Assembly: GCF_946886895.1 (NCBI RefSeq)
Contig: NZ_CAMPJO010000014.1
Span: 1 to 64,000, forward strand
DNA: 64,000 nt
Reading direction: 5' to 3'
Source: an uncultured Marinobacter sp.
GTDB taxonomy: Bacteria > Pseudomonadota > Gammaproteobacteria > Pseudomonadales > Oleiphilaceae
Position 1 is the first letter of the stretch. Each line of letters opens with the position of its first letter. Both the position numbers and the translations under genes were made by a program. Under the pieces are notes generated by a model. It was not told the DNA's origin and made no database searches. It saw only the letters and a program-made list of their open reading frames with translations. Shown here one piece after another: positions 1 through 9,592 of this stretch.

Positions 1-55
1 GAGCAGTTGGCTTTTAACCAATTGGTCGAAGGTTCGAATCCTTCACGACCCACCA
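1..55 (+). tRNA. tRNA-Lys (UUU), 3' part
   Basis: The window opens inside a tRNA. The anticodon arm has TTT at 13-15 in a CTTTTAA loop, followed by a variable loop, a T-arm with TTCGAAT between GAAGG and CCTTC, and an acceptor strand ending in an encoded CCA at 53-55. The sequence closely matches enterobacterial tRNA-Lys. The 5' third (acceptor 5' strand and D-arm) lies before the window. Confidence 0.93.
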
Positions 56-81
56 TATAACAGAGCCCCGCGTGGGTTTTG

Positions 82-111
82 AAAAAAAGAGCCTCCGGGC
101 TCTTTTTTTTT
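82..111 (+). terminator. Rho-independent terminator after tRNA-Lys
   Basis: AGAGCC (88-93), a TCCG loop and GGCTCT (98-103) form a hairpin followed by a run of T to 111. A matching A-run at 82-88 would let it work on both strands. It ends the tRNA transcript before nadA. Confidence 0.85.
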
Positions 112-205
112 GCGTATACGATATTACCTAGGATGACAGGCATCATGAAATCAGGCCCCGAGGTGATATACTTCGGGGGTTCCGCAGTGACACAGAGAGC
201 ATGTA

Positions 206-1267
206 ATGACCCACGCTGAAAATCGAATCCTGGTTCAGGAGCATCTCGCTCATCAGGCGGAGCCGAAGCCGCTGAGCGCCGCAGAAAAAGCGGATCTCGA
301 GGCCCGGATCAAAACCGTCCTGAAGGAAAAGGATGCCGTACTGGTGGCGCATTACTATACCGATCCGGATATCCAGCGTCTGGCGGAGGAGACCGGCGGC
401 TGCGTTGCGGATTCCCTGGAGATGGCCCGTTTTGGCAACCAGCATCCGGCGTCGACGGTGGTGGTGGCTGGCGTTCGCTTCATGGGGGAGACTGCAAAAA
501 TCCTCAACCCCGAGAAGCGGGTGCTGATGCCGACGCTGGAGGCAACCTGCTCACTGGATGTCGGCTGCCCGCCGGATGAGTTCGCGGCGTTCTGTGATCA
601 GCACAGCGACCGTACGGTGGTGGTATATGCCAATACCTCGGCGGCGGTCAAGGCCAGGGCGGATTGGGTGGTCACTTCCAGTTGTGCCCAGGCCATTGTG
701 GAGGATCTGGATGCCCGCGGAGAGAAGATTCTCTGGGCACCTGACAAGCACCTTGGGCACTACGTGCAGAAGACCACAGGTGCCGACATGGTGCTGTGGG
801 ATGGTTCCTGCATCGTTCACGAAGAGTTCAAGTTCCGCGGCCTGGAAGATCTCAAGGCGCTGTACCCGGACGCCGCTGTTCTGGTGCACCCGGAATCTCC
901 GGATGCGGTCGTGGAAATGGCCGATGTGGTGGGTTCAACGTCACAGTTGATTCACGCGGTGCAGACCCTGCCCAATCAGGTGTTTATTGTGGCCACCGAT
1001 AACGGCATTTTCTACAAGATGCAGCAACTGGCCCCGAACAAAACCCTGATTGAGGCGCCCACCGCGGGTAACGGCGCCACCTGCCGCAGCTGCGCCCACT
1101 GCCCGTGGATGGCCATGAACGGGTTGGAGAACCTGCTCCATGTACTGGAGCAGGGCGATCAGGAGGTTTTCGTGGACGACGCGCTCCGCGAACGCGCCCT
1201 GAAGCCGCTGCAGCGGATGCTGGATTTCACCGCCGGCATGAACCTCAAGGCCGCTGGCAACGCCTGA
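206..1267 (+). CDS. nadA: Quinolinate synthase A
   Basis: 353 aa. NadA condenses iminoaspartate with dihydroxyacetone phosphate to quinolinate, the committed step of de novo NAD synthesis in the cytoplasm. It binds an oxygen-sensitive [4Fe-4S] cluster. The three expected cluster cysteines are present at C115, C202 and C299, each offset by two from the E. coli enzyme; C299 lies in a CRSCAHCP motif. The HYYTDPDIQ segment near residue 49 and the [14 protein letters not shown] segment near 88 are typical of the family. Full length. The gene stands alone after the tRNA terminator and is convergent with bepA, whose stop codon is only 11 bases away. Confidence 0.97.
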   Translation: MTHAENRILVQEHLAHQAEPKPLSAAEKADLEARIKTVLKEKDAVLVAHYYTDPDIQRLAEETGGCVADSLEMARFGNQHPASTVVVAGVRFMGETAKILNPEKRVLMPTLEATCSLDVGCPPDEFAAFCDQHSDRTVVVYANTSAAVKARADWVVTSSCAQAIVEDLDARGEKILWAPDKHLGHYVQKTTGADMVLWDGSCIVHEEFKFRGLEDLKALYPDAAVLVHPESPDAVVEMADVVGSTSQLIHAVQTLPNQVFIVATDNGIFYKMQQLAPNKTLIEAPTAGNGATCRSCAHCPWMAMNGLENLLHVLEQGDQEVFVDDALRERALKPLQRMLDFTAGMNLKAAGNA

Positions 1268-1278
1268 CGCACCTAGCG

Positions 1279-2751
1279 TCAGCCGTTGCGCTGGGCCCGG
1301 AGGCGGTTGGTGATTTCGGCCAGTCGCTCCGACACCACCTGGCGTTCCGCCGATCCCGCCGGCAGCTTTTCCTGGGCCTGTCTGAGCTGCCGCTGGGCGG
1401 CTTCAAGGTCACCCATCAGGGCGTCGTATTCGGCCCTGGCCCGGTGTACGCCAACAATGTTTCTCGCCATGCCTTCCGCCTCGGCCAGACGGAGCCAGAG
1501 ATGTTCCTGGGCCGGCATTTGCCGGGTCAGTTCCCGTAAACGCCCGGCGGCCACCGCGCCGTTGCCAGCAGCGATCTCCACATCCACCAGGGTTGATGTG
1601 ATGGGGTAGTTGCCCGGGTTGCGCGCCAGGGCATCCAGCATCAGGGTGCGGGCGGCGTCCAGTTGCTTCTGTTCAATCAGGATTTCCGCCAGGGTGACCT
1701 GGAAGGTGATGCGCTGTGGATTGGTGGCGAGCAACTCCCGGATCAGCGTTTCTGCCTTGCTCAGCTGTCCGTTCCTCAGATAGGCCACGGCCAGCCCGTA
1801 GCGGATGGCGTCGTGATGTTCCGCATCCGGGCGGTTCAGGTAGGCTTCAAAGGTTTTCACGGCCAGCTCGGGGGACGCGGCGTAGTGCACCTGGAGACGG
1901 CTGCGGATCAGGTGGTATTCCTGGCTATCCCGAATGGTTTGATCCGGGTACTGTTCGGCCCGGTTGCGGGTATCGGCAACCCGGCTCTGCGTGAGGGGGT
2001 GCGTAGACAGATATTCGGGCACCTGATTACCCTGCAGCCGGTTCTGCCGCATCATGATTTCAAACATCTGGGGCATGCCACGGGGGTCCATGCCAGCGGT
2101 GGCCAGGATCTCCAGGCCCACCCGGTCCGCTTCCTGTTCGTGGGCCCGGCTGTACGCCAGCATGTTCTGAACCGCCAACGCCTGGGTGCCGGCAATGGCG
2201 GCAATGCCGATGTCAGACTGGGTGACGGCCGATAGCACGATGCCGGCAATCATGCCGGCGATGGTCAGGGGTGTACTGGCTTCCTGCTGATCGAGGCGCC
2301 GGGCAAAATGGCGTTGGCTGAGGTGTGCCAGTTCGTGCGCCAGCACCGACGCAAATTGCTGCTCGGTTGCCGCGTTCAGAAATAGCCCGCCGTTGACACC
2401 CACAATGCCTCCCGGCACGGCAAAGGCGTTAATGGCCGGGCTGTCGATCAGGACCAGGGTAAGATCACGGTCCTGGAGCGGGGCGTAAGGCACCAGCCGA
2501 TAGAGGACTGCATTCAGGTAATCGTACACCAGCGGATCGGTAATCCTGGGCGAGGACCGGCGAATGGAAATCATCACCTGTTGCCCGATTTCGGACTCCT
2601 GCTGGCCCGAGATCAGGCCGCCGCCACTGCCACCAATGCTGGGCAGCGAGGCTTCCTGGGCCTGCGCAGCGCTGGTCATGGTTGCCCAGAACAGAAAGCC
2701 TGCCATCAGCAAGTTTGGCAGGGCGGGTAACCGGGTCGGTAACATCGTCAT
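1279..2751 (-). CDS. bepA: BepA-like periplasmic M48 metalloprotease with TPR domain
   Basis: 490 aa. BepA assists maturation of the LPS-assembly protein LptD and degrades misfolded outer-membrane proteins at the BAM complex. An N-terminal signal peptide probably ends near AQAQ (residues 29-32). The M48 protease domain carries HELAH at 139-143, and EADRVG near 207 gives the third zinc ligand. The C-terminal 170 residues are helical with TPR-like repeats. Length matches the E. coli protein (487 aa). The start is the first ATG of a tandem M-T-M and has only a weak Shine-Dalgarno. It is divergent from the tusA-like gene, as expected for this conserved neighbourhood. Confidence 0.94.
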   Translation of the reverse strand: MTMLPTRLPALPNLLMAGFLFWATMTSAAQAQEASLPSIGGSGGGLISGQQESEIGQQVMISIRRSSPRITDPLVYDYLNAVLYRLVPYAPLQDRDLTLVLIDSPAINAFAVPGGIVGVNGGLFLNAATEQQFASVLAHELAHLSQRHFARRLDQQEASTPLTIAGMIAGIVLSAVTQSDIGIAAIAGTQALAVQNMLAYSRAHEQEADRVGLEILATAGMDPRGMPQMFEIMMRQNRLQGNQVPEYLSTHPLTQSRVADTRNRAEQYPDQTIRDSQEYHLIRSRLQVHYAASPELAVKTFEAYLNRPDAEHHDAIRYGLAVAYLRNGQLSKAETLIRELLATNPQRITFQVTLAEILIEQKQLDAARTLMLDALARNPGNYPITSTLVDVEIAAGNGAVAAGRLRELTRQMPAQEHLWLRLAEAEGMARNIVGVHRARAEYDALMGDLEAAQRQLRQAQEKLPAGSAERQVVSERLAEITNRLRAQRNG

Positions 2752-2865
2752 TGGTTGCTGTGTGCCTTTTGTTTGAACCGTCGGTTGGACAGCGGGTTAC
2801 AATAGAAGGTCCTGAACGCCTTAAGAAAGTTCCGAGCACCCGATTCACAAGTCTTGTGATGCAAT

Positions 2866-2889
2866 GCATTATGACTGTCGGCATAATGC
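2866..2889. promoter_or_regulatory. Inverted repeat in the bepA/tusA divergent region
   Basis: GCATTATG (2866-2873) and CATAATGC (2882-2889) are exact inverted repeats separated by 8 bases. A second short palindrome, ACAAGTCTTGT, lies just upstream at 2847-2857. The position between divergent genes suits an operator, but no regulator is known to me for this site. Confidence 0.35.
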
Positions 2890-2936
2890 CTGCCAATGAC
2901 ATCCACTGATCACCACCGGGAGCATGCACCATCACC

Positions 2937-3164
2937 ATGGCTGACCGAACACTGGACGCATCCGGGCTTCAATGCCCGATGCCGTTGCTGAAAACCAAGC
3001 TGGAGCTCAACAATATGTTGCCCGGCGAAGAGCTGGAGGTGATCGCCACCGATGCCGGCTCCGCCAGAGACATACCAGCATTTCTCTCGTTGTCCCGGCA
3101 CCATCTGATCCGCTCCTCGGAGGTCAGTGGTCAGTTTCGCTTTGTGATAAAGTGCGGCGGTTAA
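2937..3164 (+). CDS. TusA-family sulfur carrier protein
   Basis: 75 aa. TusA-family proteins carry a persulfide on a conserved cysteine and hand sulfur to tRNA thiolation, molybdenum cofactor or sulfur-oxidation enzymes. The defining CPMPLLK motif is present with the active cysteine at C13, after the typical LDASGLQ start. The length is normal for the family. It sits 16 bases before the PerM-like gene and is probably co-transcribed with it. The Shine-Dalgarno (GGGAG near 2919) is rather far from the ATG. It could be TusA itself or a YedF/YeeD-type paralogue; the sequence alone does not decide. Confidence 0.9.
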   Translation: MADRTLDASGLQCPMPLLKTKLELNNMLPGEELEVIATDAGSARDIPAFLSLSRHHLIRSSEVSGQFRFVIKCGG

Positions 3165-3180
3165 ACTCTCGGAGTCGTTG

Positions 3181-4260
3181 ATGGTACGAATTTTACGCGG
3201 TCTTGCGCACAAATACTTTTCAGATGAAGAAGCGGTCATTCTTTTTCTGATTCTGGTAACTGGCACGTTCGTAGTGATCTGGTTCGGTGCCATGCTTGCA
3301 CCGGCCATCGCGTCGCTGATCGTTGCTTTTATCCTTCAGGGCCTGGTTACCAAGCTGAACCGCCTTGGGGTGCCGGAATTCGTCTCCATCCTCGGTGTGT
3401 TTCTGGTCTTTCTCGGGGTACTGGTTGCCTTTATCTTCGGTCTGTTGCCGCTGATCTGGACTCAGGTCAGCACCCTGGCCGGAGAAGCCCCCCGGATCAT
3501 TGGCGAGCTTCAGACCTATCTGGAGGTGCTGCCGGAGCAATACCCGCAACTGATTTCCGCGGAGTCCGTAGCAGCAATCTATGAGCAGGTGAATACCGAG
3601 GTCGGTCATATGACCCAGTGGCTGGTGTCTTTCTCTCTATCCAGTATTCCGGATCTGGTGGCCTTGCTGATCTATATGGTGCTGGTGCCGATCCTGGTGT
3701 TCTTTTTTCTCAAGGACCGGGAAGTGCTGCTCGGCTCCATTTCCCGGCTGTTGCCGCCTCAGCGCCCGATGATGTTGCGCATCTGGCATGAGGTAAATCT
3801 GCAGTGCGCGAATTATGTGCGTGGCAAGGCCCTTGAGATCCTCATTGTCGGCGGGACGACATACATCGCCTTCAAGTTCCTGGGTATGCCCTACGCGGCC
3901 TTGTTGTCGCTGCTGGTTGGTCTCAGTGTCGTTATTCCATACATCGGTGCAGCGGTTGTGACCGTTCCGGTGGCCGTGATTGCCCTGTTCGCCTTTGGCT
4001 GGGGCAGTCACTTCATCTGGGTGATGGTGGTATACGGCATTATTCAGGCCCTGGATGGCAACGTCCTGGTGCCTTTATTGTTCTCGGAAGTCAACAACCT
4101 GCACCCGGTGGCCATTATCGTTGCGGTGCTGTTTTTTGGTGGCATCTGGGGGCTTTGGGGCGTGTTTTTTGCTATCCCTCTGGCAACCATGCTCAAGGCG
4201 GTGTTTGCGGCCTGGCCGGTGAAGGACGCGATGCCTCCACCGGATGCCGGGCGGGCGTAA
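3181..4260 (+). CDS. AI-2E/PerM family membrane protein
   Basis: 359 aa from the ATG. This is a polytopic inner-membrane protein of the PerM/TqsA (UPF0118) family, members of which have been linked to small-molecule or sodium transport; the substrate here is unknown. Hydrophobic segments cluster near residues 15-75, 145-170 and 205-335, with the long extracytoplasmic-type stretch at about 85-140 that is usual for the family. ATG 3181 is chosen over an upstream TTG at 3178 because GGAG at 3171-3174 is then six bases away. It belongs to the conserved bepA-perM-bcp-dapA neighbourhood. Confidence 0.9.
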   Translation: MVRILRGLAHKYFSDEEAVILFLILVTGTFVVIWFGAMLAPAIASLIVAFILQGLVTKLNRLGVPEFVSILGVFLVFLGVLVAFIFGLLPLIWTQVSTLAGEAPRIIGELQTYLEVLPEQYPQLISAESVAAIYEQVNTEVGHMTQWLVSFSLSSIPDLVALLIYMVLVPILVFFFLKDREVLLGSISRLLPPQRPMMLRIWHEVNLQCANYVRGKALEILIVGGTTYIAFKFLGMPYAALLSLLVGLSVVIPYIGAAVVTVPVAVIALFAFGWGSHFIWVMVVYGIIQALDGNVLVPLLFSEVNNLHPVAIIVAVLFFGGIWGLWGVFFAIPLATMLKAVFAAWPVKDAMPPPDAGRA

Positions 4261-4284
4261 CCGGGCTGCGGGCGTGTGGCGGGG

Positions 4285-4752
4285 CTAGAGCCCCCGCACC
4301 GCGTCAAGCACCTCGTCGGCGTGGCCGTTCACTTTAACGCCACGCCATTCCTTCCGGAGAATGCCATGGCGATCGATCAGGAACGTGCTGCGATCGATGC
4401 CCATGTACTCCTTGCCGTAAAGCTTTTTCAGCCGAATGACGTCGAACAGCTTGCACAGCGTCTCGTCTTTGTCTGAAATCAGGTGAAACGGGAATTCGTG
4501 TTTCGCGCGGAAGTTCTCATGGGCCCGGAGTCCGTCCCGGGAGATGCCGAATATGACGGTGTCCAGGGCCTCGAACTGATCCATGCGGTCACGAAAATTC
4601 TGGCCCTCGGTGGTGCAGCCGGGGGTGTTGTCTTTCGGGTAGAAATAGAGCACCACATGTTTTCCACGCAGAGCGCTCAGTTGCACGGTCTGGTCGCCGG
4701 TGGCGGGGGCTTCAAAAGCGGGTACGGTGTGGTTCAGTTCCACGGATGGCAT
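4285..4752 (-). CDS. bcp: Thioredoxin-dependent thiol peroxidase (BCP/PrxQ)
   Basis: 155 aa. This peroxiredoxin reduces hydrogen peroxide and organic hydroperoxides using thioredoxin. The peroxidatic cysteine is C46 in DNTPGCTTEG. The resolving cysteine found five residues later in E. coli Bcp is absent; a cysteine at C100 (DETLCKLF) could serve as an alternative resolving residue, as in other PrxQ subtypes, or the enzyme may be 1-Cys. The gene is convergent with perM-like and divergent from dapA, with a 74-base shared upstream region. Confidence 0.95.
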   Translation of the reverse strand: MPSVELNHTVPAFEAPATGDQTVQLSALRGKHVVLYFYPKDNTPGCTTEGQNFRDRMDQFEALDTVIFGISRDGLRAHENFRAKHEFPFHLISDKDETLCKLFDVIRLKKLYGKEYMGIDRSTFLIDRHGILRKEWRGVKVNGHADEVLDAVRGL

Positions 4753-4826
4753 GACATCTCCTTTAATTCCCTTGTGTCAGTTCGTGCCCAACATTACCAT
4801 ATCGGTTTTATTCGGACGGAGCTTTT

Positions 4827-5705
4827 ATGATAACGGGTAGCCTTGTCGCACTGGTCACACCCATGCATCCAAACGGTGACGTTCACTGGGAGGATCTGGA
4901 TAAGCTGGTGGACTTTCATCTGGACAACGGCACACACGGTATTGTGGCTGTGGGGACCACCGGCGAATCGGCAACACTGGACCCGAAAGAGCACTGCCGG
5001 GTGATCGGTCATATTATCAAGCGGGTTAATGGCCGTATTCCGGTGATCGCCGGTACCGGGGGCAACAGTACGCGTGAAGCTATTGAGCTGACCTCTGAAG
5101 CGCACAAGCTGGGCGCGGATGCCTGCCTGCTGGTGGTGCCGTACTACAACAAGCCGACCCAGGAAGGCCTTTACCGCCACTTCAAAGCCATTGCCGAAGC
5201 CGTGCCCGGCATGAGCCAGATGCTGTACAACGTTCCCGGGCGCACGGCCTGTGACATGTTGAATGAGACGGTACTGCGGCTGGCGGACATTCCCAACATT
5301 GTCGGCATCAAGGATGCCACCGGCAACATCCCCCGGGGTGCCGAGTTGATTGAGGCACTGGCGGGGCGCCTGGCGGTGTATTCCGGTGATGACGCCACGG
5401 CGGCTGACCTGATGCTGGCCGGGGCCAAGGGTAATGTGTCGGTGACCGCCAATGTGGCGCCGAAAGCCATGGCCCAGTTGTGTGAAGCCGCCGTTGCCGG
5501 GCAACGCGAGGAGACCGCACGCCTGAACGAGTTGCTGATGCCGCTCAATCGCAAGCTTTTCCTGGAAGCCAATCCGATTCCGGTCAAGTGGGCGCTGAAT
5601 CGCATGGGGATGATTGGCGAGGGCATCCGCCTGCCACTCACGCCGCTCAGCGAGAAATTCCACGCTGAGGTGGAAGATGCATTGAAAGCCTCAGGTGTAC
5701 TCTGA
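4827..5705 (+). CDS. dapA: 4-hydroxy-tetrahydrodipicolinate synthase
   Basis: 292 aa. DapA condenses pyruvate with aspartate semialdehyde, the branch point to lysine and diaminopimelate for peptidoglycan. The Schiff-base lysine is K162 in GIKDATGN; the catalytic-triad residues T45 (GTTGES) and Y134 (LYNVPGRT) and the substrate-binding R139 are all present. The length is exactly that of the E. coli enzyme. GGAG lies five bases before the ATG. It starts the dapA-bamC-purC operon known from other gammaproteobacteria. Confidence 0.97.
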   Translation: MITGSLVALVTPMHPNGDVHWEDLDKLVDFHLDNGTHGIVAVGTTGESATLDPKEHCRVIGHIIKRVNGRIPVIAGTGGNSTREAIELTSEAHKLGADACLLVVPYYNKPTQEGLYRHFKAIAEAVPGMSQMLYNVPGRTACDMLNETVLRLADIPNIVGIKDATGNIPRGAELIEALAGRLAVYSGDDATAADLMLAGAKGNVSVTANVAPKAMAQLCEAAVAGQREETARLNELLMPLNRKLFLEANPIPVKWALNRMGMIGEGIRLPLTPLSEKFHAEVEDALKASGVL

Positions 5706-5740
5706 GTTTACTGACATTGTCCCCGACCCGGAGTAACCCG

Positions 5741-6838
5741 ATGCAGGTTCCTGCAAGAACCGGTAGTACCCTGTTGTCCAGACCCGTGCCGTTCCTTGCC
5801 TCGCTGTTGCTGGCGGTGGCGGTTTCGGGCTGCAGTTTCATTGACGACCGCTCCGAGCGCTACGTCAACGCCACCGAAGGAGAGCCACTGGAATTGCCTG
5901 AGAGCGCCAACCCGGAGCGGTTTGACCAGGCCATGCCCATTCGTGACATTGTCTCCGCCGATGCCAGCAAGCTGTATCCGTCCGACATTCCACGCCCGCC
6001 TGATATGACCTCGGAAATTCTCGAGGAAAACTACGTAATTGAAGAGTTGGATGGCCGGGCCTGGCTGCTGGTCAATGATGTACCCGGTCGAATCTGGCCA
6101 TCCGTGACCGCCTACATGAACGACCGGGGCCTGGGTGTCGCCTACGACAGCCCGCAGTTGGGCCTGTTGCAGAGTGAACTGGCCAATTTCAGCAAGCGGG
6201 CACGACAGGTGCTGGAATTACCTGATAATCCTTCCGGGGCGGTGCCGAATGTGGTTCTCCAGGTGCGGATGGCCCCCGGCGTGCGCCGGAAGACCACCGA
6301 GATCCAGGTGCGCAAACTGAGTTCTGCGGAGAGTCCAGAAGAGCTGGTGCCCTGGCAGGCCGTCACCGATCCGTCCGAGCAGGAACTGGCCCTGCGGAAG
6401 CGCCTGTTGGCCGATATGGGTGAGTATCTCAAAGCCCGGGAAGAGAGCAAGAGCATCTCCCGCGCGGCTTCTGTGATGACCACGAAACCACTGGTTAAGC
6501 TGATATCCGAGAATGACCAGGCCATCGCTATCCGTATGGACCTCGATTTTGGCCGCTCCTGGGCCGAAGTGAGCCGTGCGCTGTCAGAATCCGGAATGGG
6601 GGTGGTTGATCTCAACCGGAGTGAAGGCTGGTTCTATGTCGACTTCCGCACTGCCGACGAGCGTGATACCGGCTGGTTTGACTGGTTCAGCGACGCTGAA
6701 AAGCCGGTTCACACCCACACACTCACCCTGACTGAACGAGACGATGTGATTGTGGTCACCGCCGAGCGCCAGGAGCGCTATCAGGGCGAGCACACCAGCG
6801 CCGACATGCTGTCACAACTGTTCGATTATCTATACTGA
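5741..6838 (+). CDS. bamC: Outer membrane assembly lipoprotein BamC
   Basis: 365 aa. BamC (NlpB) is an accessory lipoprotein of the BAM complex that inserts beta-barrel proteins into the outer membrane. The signal peptide ends in the lipobox VSGC, followed by [10 protein letters not shown], and the long unstructured N-terminal segment typical of BamC follows. Two helix-grip domains occupy roughly residues 100-220 and 235-365. The start is ATG 5741, with GGAG at 5730-5733; an upstream in-frame TTG at 5717 has no ribosome site. It lies between dapA and purC, the diagnostic context for this poorly conserved protein. Confidence 0.92.
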   Translation: MQVPARTGSTLLSRPVPFLASLLLAVAVSGCSFIDDRSERYVNATEGEPLELPESANPERFDQAMPIRDIVSADASKLYPSDIPRPPDMTSEILEENYVIEELDGRAWLLVNDVPGRIWPSVTAYMNDRGLGVAYDSPQLGLLQSELANFSKRARQVLELPDNPSGAVPNVVLQVRMAPGVRRKTTEIQVRKLSSAESPEELVPWQAVTDPSEQELALRKRLLADMGEYLKAREESKSISRAASVMTTKPLVKLISENDQAIAIRMDLDFGRSWAEVSRALSESGMGVVDLNRSEGWFYVDFRTADERDTGWFDWFSDAEKPVHTHTLTLTERDDVIVVTAERQERYQGEHTSADMLSQLFDYLY

Positions 6839-6885
6839 CTCAGAGGAGGCACCGCGCGAGCGGTGCTTCACGCCGGAGACTTTCC

Positions 6886-7599
6886 ATGGAAAAACGAGAA
6901 GAACTCTACGCGGGTAAGGCCAAATCCGTTTATCGTACCGACGATCCGGAACGATTTGTGCTGGTATTTCGTGATGATACTTCAGCCTTTGATGGCGAAA
7001 AGAAAGAGCAACTGAACCGCAAGGGAATGGTGAACAACAAGTTCAACGCGTTCATCATGGAGCAACTGGAAGCCGCCGGTGTGCCCACGCACTTCGAAGG
7101 CCTGCTGTCGGACACCGAATCCCTGGTCAAGAAGCTGGATATGATTCCGGTGGAGTGTGTGGTTCGTAATGTCTCGGCCGGCAGCCTGTGTCGCCGGCTC
7201 GGTGTGGAGGAGGGCAAGACGCTGACGCCACCGACCTTCGAGTTGTTCCTGAAGAACGATGCGTTGCACGACCCCATGATCAACGAATCGCTCGCGGTCA
7301 GTTTTGGCTGGGCCAGCGCCACCGAGCTGACACGAATGAAAGAGCTCACCTACCAGGTGAACGACGTATTGAAAGCCCTGTTTGATGACGCCGGCATGTT
7401 GCTGGTGGATTACAAACTGGAGTTTGGTCGCAGCGGTGGCCAGATTGTTCTGGGCGATGAGTTCAGCCCGGACGGCTGCCGGATCTGGGACAAGGACACC
7501 CGGAAAAAGATGGACAAGGACCGTTTCCGCCAGGGTCTTGGGGATGTCATCGAGACCTACGAGGAAGTCGGACGCCGCCTGGGTATCCAGTTCGACTGA
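6886..7599 (+). CDS. purC: SAICAR synthase (phosphoribosylaminoimidazole-succinocarboxamide synthase)
   Basis: 237 aa. PurC joins CAIR and aspartate with ATP to give SAICAR in purine synthesis. The N-terminal [13 protein letters not shown] glycine-rich nucleotide loop, the [13 protein letters not shown] substrate motif near residue 95 and the [10 protein letters not shown] segment near residue 170 are all family signatures. Length equals the E. coli enzyme (237 aa). GGAG precedes the ATG by seven bases. It is the last conserved member of the dapA-bamC-purC group; the outer-membrane protein gene follows 31 bases later. Confidence 0.97.
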   Translation: MEKREELYAGKAKSVYRTDDPERFVLVFRDDTSAFDGEKKEQLNRKGMVNNKFNAFIMEQLEAAGVPTHFEGLLSDTESLVKKLDMIPVECVVRNVSAGSLCRRLGVEEGKTLTPPTFELFLKNDALHDPMINESLAVSFGWASATELTRMKELTYQVNDVLKALFDDAGMLLVDYKLEFGRSGGQIVLGDEFSPDGCRIWDKDTRKKMDKDRFRQGLGDVIETYEEVGRRLGIQFD

Positions 7600-7630
7600 C
7601 AATGAACGACAAGAACGGAAAAGGTGATAT

Positions 7631-8368
7631 ATGCGTAAATTGATGGTCGCCGTCGGCGGCAGTCTGGTACTGGCCACGCCGCTGGCGCAGGCCGACGTTC
7701 TCGGGCTCGGTGCCAGCGTCAGTTACTGGGATTCTGAACTGACTGGCCAAGCCGCCGATAATGGACAGCAGGTGGATGTCGAAAACGATCTGAACCTTGA
7801 GAACGAGTCCAACGCCAACGCATCGCTGTATTTCGAGCACCCGGTGCCGGTGCTGCCGAATGTGCGGTTGAGCTATACACTGATCCAGCAGAGCGGACGT
7901 GGTGAGCTGGGCGCGGATTTCGGGGGTATCGATTTTAACAGCGGTGCCGATGTCCAGTCCGATCTGGATCTCGAACAGCTGGATCTGACGCTCTATTACG
8001 AAGTTCTGGATAACTGGGTCAACCTGGATCTGGGTCTGACGGCCCGTGATTTGTCCGGCGAACTGCTGGTTCGTCAAGTTGGTAGCTCCGCAGTCAATAA
8101 AACCACCGTGGATGCGGTAATCCCCATGGGCTACGTCGCTGCCCGCTTTGACCTGCCGCTGACCGGCGCCTCGTTGGGCGCGGAAGGCAATTTCGTCAGC
8201 TACAGTGGTGACTCCGTGCACGATTTCAACGCCTACGGCCAGTTTGAAATGGCCATGGTGCAGTTCCGCGCTGGCTACCGTCAGATGTCCATTGATTACG
8301 AAGACAGCAACGATCGCCTCGACGTCGAGATTGACGGGCCCTTTGTCAGTGCCGGCGTGGCATTCTAG
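7631..8368 (+). CDS. Small outer-membrane beta-barrel protein (TIGR04219-like)
   Basis: 245 aa. A signal peptide ends near AQA (residues 20-22). The mature part shows alternating hydrophobic and polar residues and an aromatic final residue (SAGVAF-stop), typical of a C-terminal barrel strand recognised by BAM. The overall pattern, including a start of ADVLGLGAS and paired acidic loops, resembles the TIGR04219 outer-membrane family found in marine gammaproteobacteria. No enzymatic motif is visible. Its role, whether porin-like or structural, is unknown. It is followed 12 bases later by the epimerase gene, so the two may be co-transcribed. Confidence 0.8.
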   Translation: MRKLMVAVGGSLVLATPLAQADVLGLGASVSYWDSELTGQAADNGQQVDVENDLNLENESNANASLYFEHPVPVLPNVRLSYTLIQQSGRGELGADFGGIDFNSGADVQSDLDLEQLDLTLYYEVLDNWVNLDLGLTARDLSGELLVRQVGSSAVNKTTVDAVIPMGYVAARFDLPLTGASLGAEGNFVSYSGDSVHDFNAYGQFEMAMVQFRAGYRQMSIDYEDSNDRLDVEIDGPFVSAGVAF

Positions 8369-8380
8369 GGAGCGTGTTCG

Positions 8381-9388
8381 TTGAAGATTCTGGTCACGGG
8401 TACCGCCGGCTTCATTGGTGCAGCGCTTGCCCACCGCCTGTTGGCACGAGGCGATGAGGTAGTAGGCGTTGACAACGTCAACGACTACTACGATGTGAGC
8501 CTCAAGGAAGCCCGGCTGGCCCGGCTGACGGGCAGTGCCGGATTTACGGAAATCCGCCGGAACGTGGCGGATCGAGACGCCATGGCGGCGCTGTTCGAGG
8601 AACACAAACCCGAGCGCGTCGTGCATCTGGCGGCCCAGGCGGGCGTCCGGTATTCACTTGAGAACCCGAACGCCTATGTTGACGCCAACCTGGTCGGCTT
8701 CATGAACATCCTTGAAGGGTGTCGCCATCATCAGGTCAGGCACCTCGTTTATGCCTCAAGCAGCTCGGTCTATGGCGCCAACGAAACCATGCCGTTTTCG
8801 GTACACGACAACGTGGACCACCCCCTGAGTCTGTACGCCGCCTCCAAGAAAGCCAACGAGCTGATGGCTCACACCTACAGCCATCTGTACAACCTGCCCA
8901 CCACCGGACTGCGCTTCTTCACCGTGTACGGCCCCTGGGGCCGGCCGGATATGGCGCTGTTTATCTTTACCCGCAAGATCCTGGCCGGTGAGCCCATCGA
9001 TGTGTTCAATCACGGCCACCACAAGCGCGATTTCACCTACATCGACGATATTGTTGAGGGCGTGGTACGCACACTGGACCGGGTTGCGACACCGAATCCT
9101 GACTGGAGCGGTGCGCACCCTGATCCCGGGACCGGGAAAGGACCCTACCGGATCTACAATATCGGCAGCAACAACCCGATGGAGCTGTCCCGGTTTATCG
9201 AGATCATCGAAGAACGGGTGGGACGGAAAGCCCGGAAGAACCTGTTGCCGATGCAGCCCGGGGACGTGCCTGCGACCTTTGCCAATGTTGATGACCTGAT
9301 TGCTGATGTGGGCTACAAGCCTGAGACCACGGTGGAAGAGGGGATTGCCCGGTTTGTCGACTGGTATCGGGACTTCTATCAGGTGTAA
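8381..9388 (+). CDS. NAD-dependent UDP-sugar epimerase (UDP-glucuronate 4-epimerase type)
   Basis: 335 aa. This extended short-chain dehydrogenase has the NAD-binding motif GTAGFIG at 7-13 and the catalytic Y152-x3-K156, with the preceding serines (ASSSSVYG) near 126-132. The sequence, with [16 protein letters not shown] after the Rossmann fold and a long C-terminal [13 protein letters not shown] stretch, is typical of enzymes making UDP-galacturonate from UDP-glucuronate for capsule or LPS. The start is TTG, supported by AGGGAG at 8367-8372, eight bases upstream; no ATG fits. A strong terminator follows. It may feed the polysaccharide genes further along the window. Confidence 0.9.
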   Translation: MKILVTGTAGFIGAALAHRLLARGDEVVGVDNVNDYYDVSLKEARLARLTGSAGFTEIRRNVADRDAMAALFEEHKPERVVHLAAQAGVRYSLENPNAYVDANLVGFMNILEGCRHHQVRHLVYASSSSVYGANETMPFSVHDNVDHPLSLYAASKKANELMAHTYSHLYNLPTTGLRFFTVYGPWGRPDMALFIFTRKILAGEPIDVFNHGHHKRDFTYIDDIVEGVVRTLDRVATPNPDWSGAHPDPGTGKGPYRIYNIGSNNPMELSRFIEIIEERVGRKARKNLLPMQPGDVPATFANVDDLIADVGYKPETTVEEGIARFVDWYRDFYQV

Positions 9389-9408
9389 TGGCCGGTTACT
9401 GACGCATT

Positions 9409-9446
9409 AAAAAAGCCGCTGAGGGGATCCCTGAGCGGCTTTTTTG
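9409..9446 (+). terminator. Rho-independent terminator after the epimerase
   Basis: AAAAAAGCCGCT and AGCGGCTTTTTT frame an inner AGGG/CCCT stem, giving a strong hairpin ended by a T-run. The matching A-run makes it likely to act in both directions, including for any read-through from the tRNA-Val side. Confidence 0.88.
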
Positions 9447-9462
9447 TGTTCTCTGGCAGGAA

Positions 9463-9539
<77 letters not shown>

Positions 9540-9592
9540 GTCCTGCAACGGGGACGAAATATACTGATTCCGCCGTTTATGGTCAACCATTT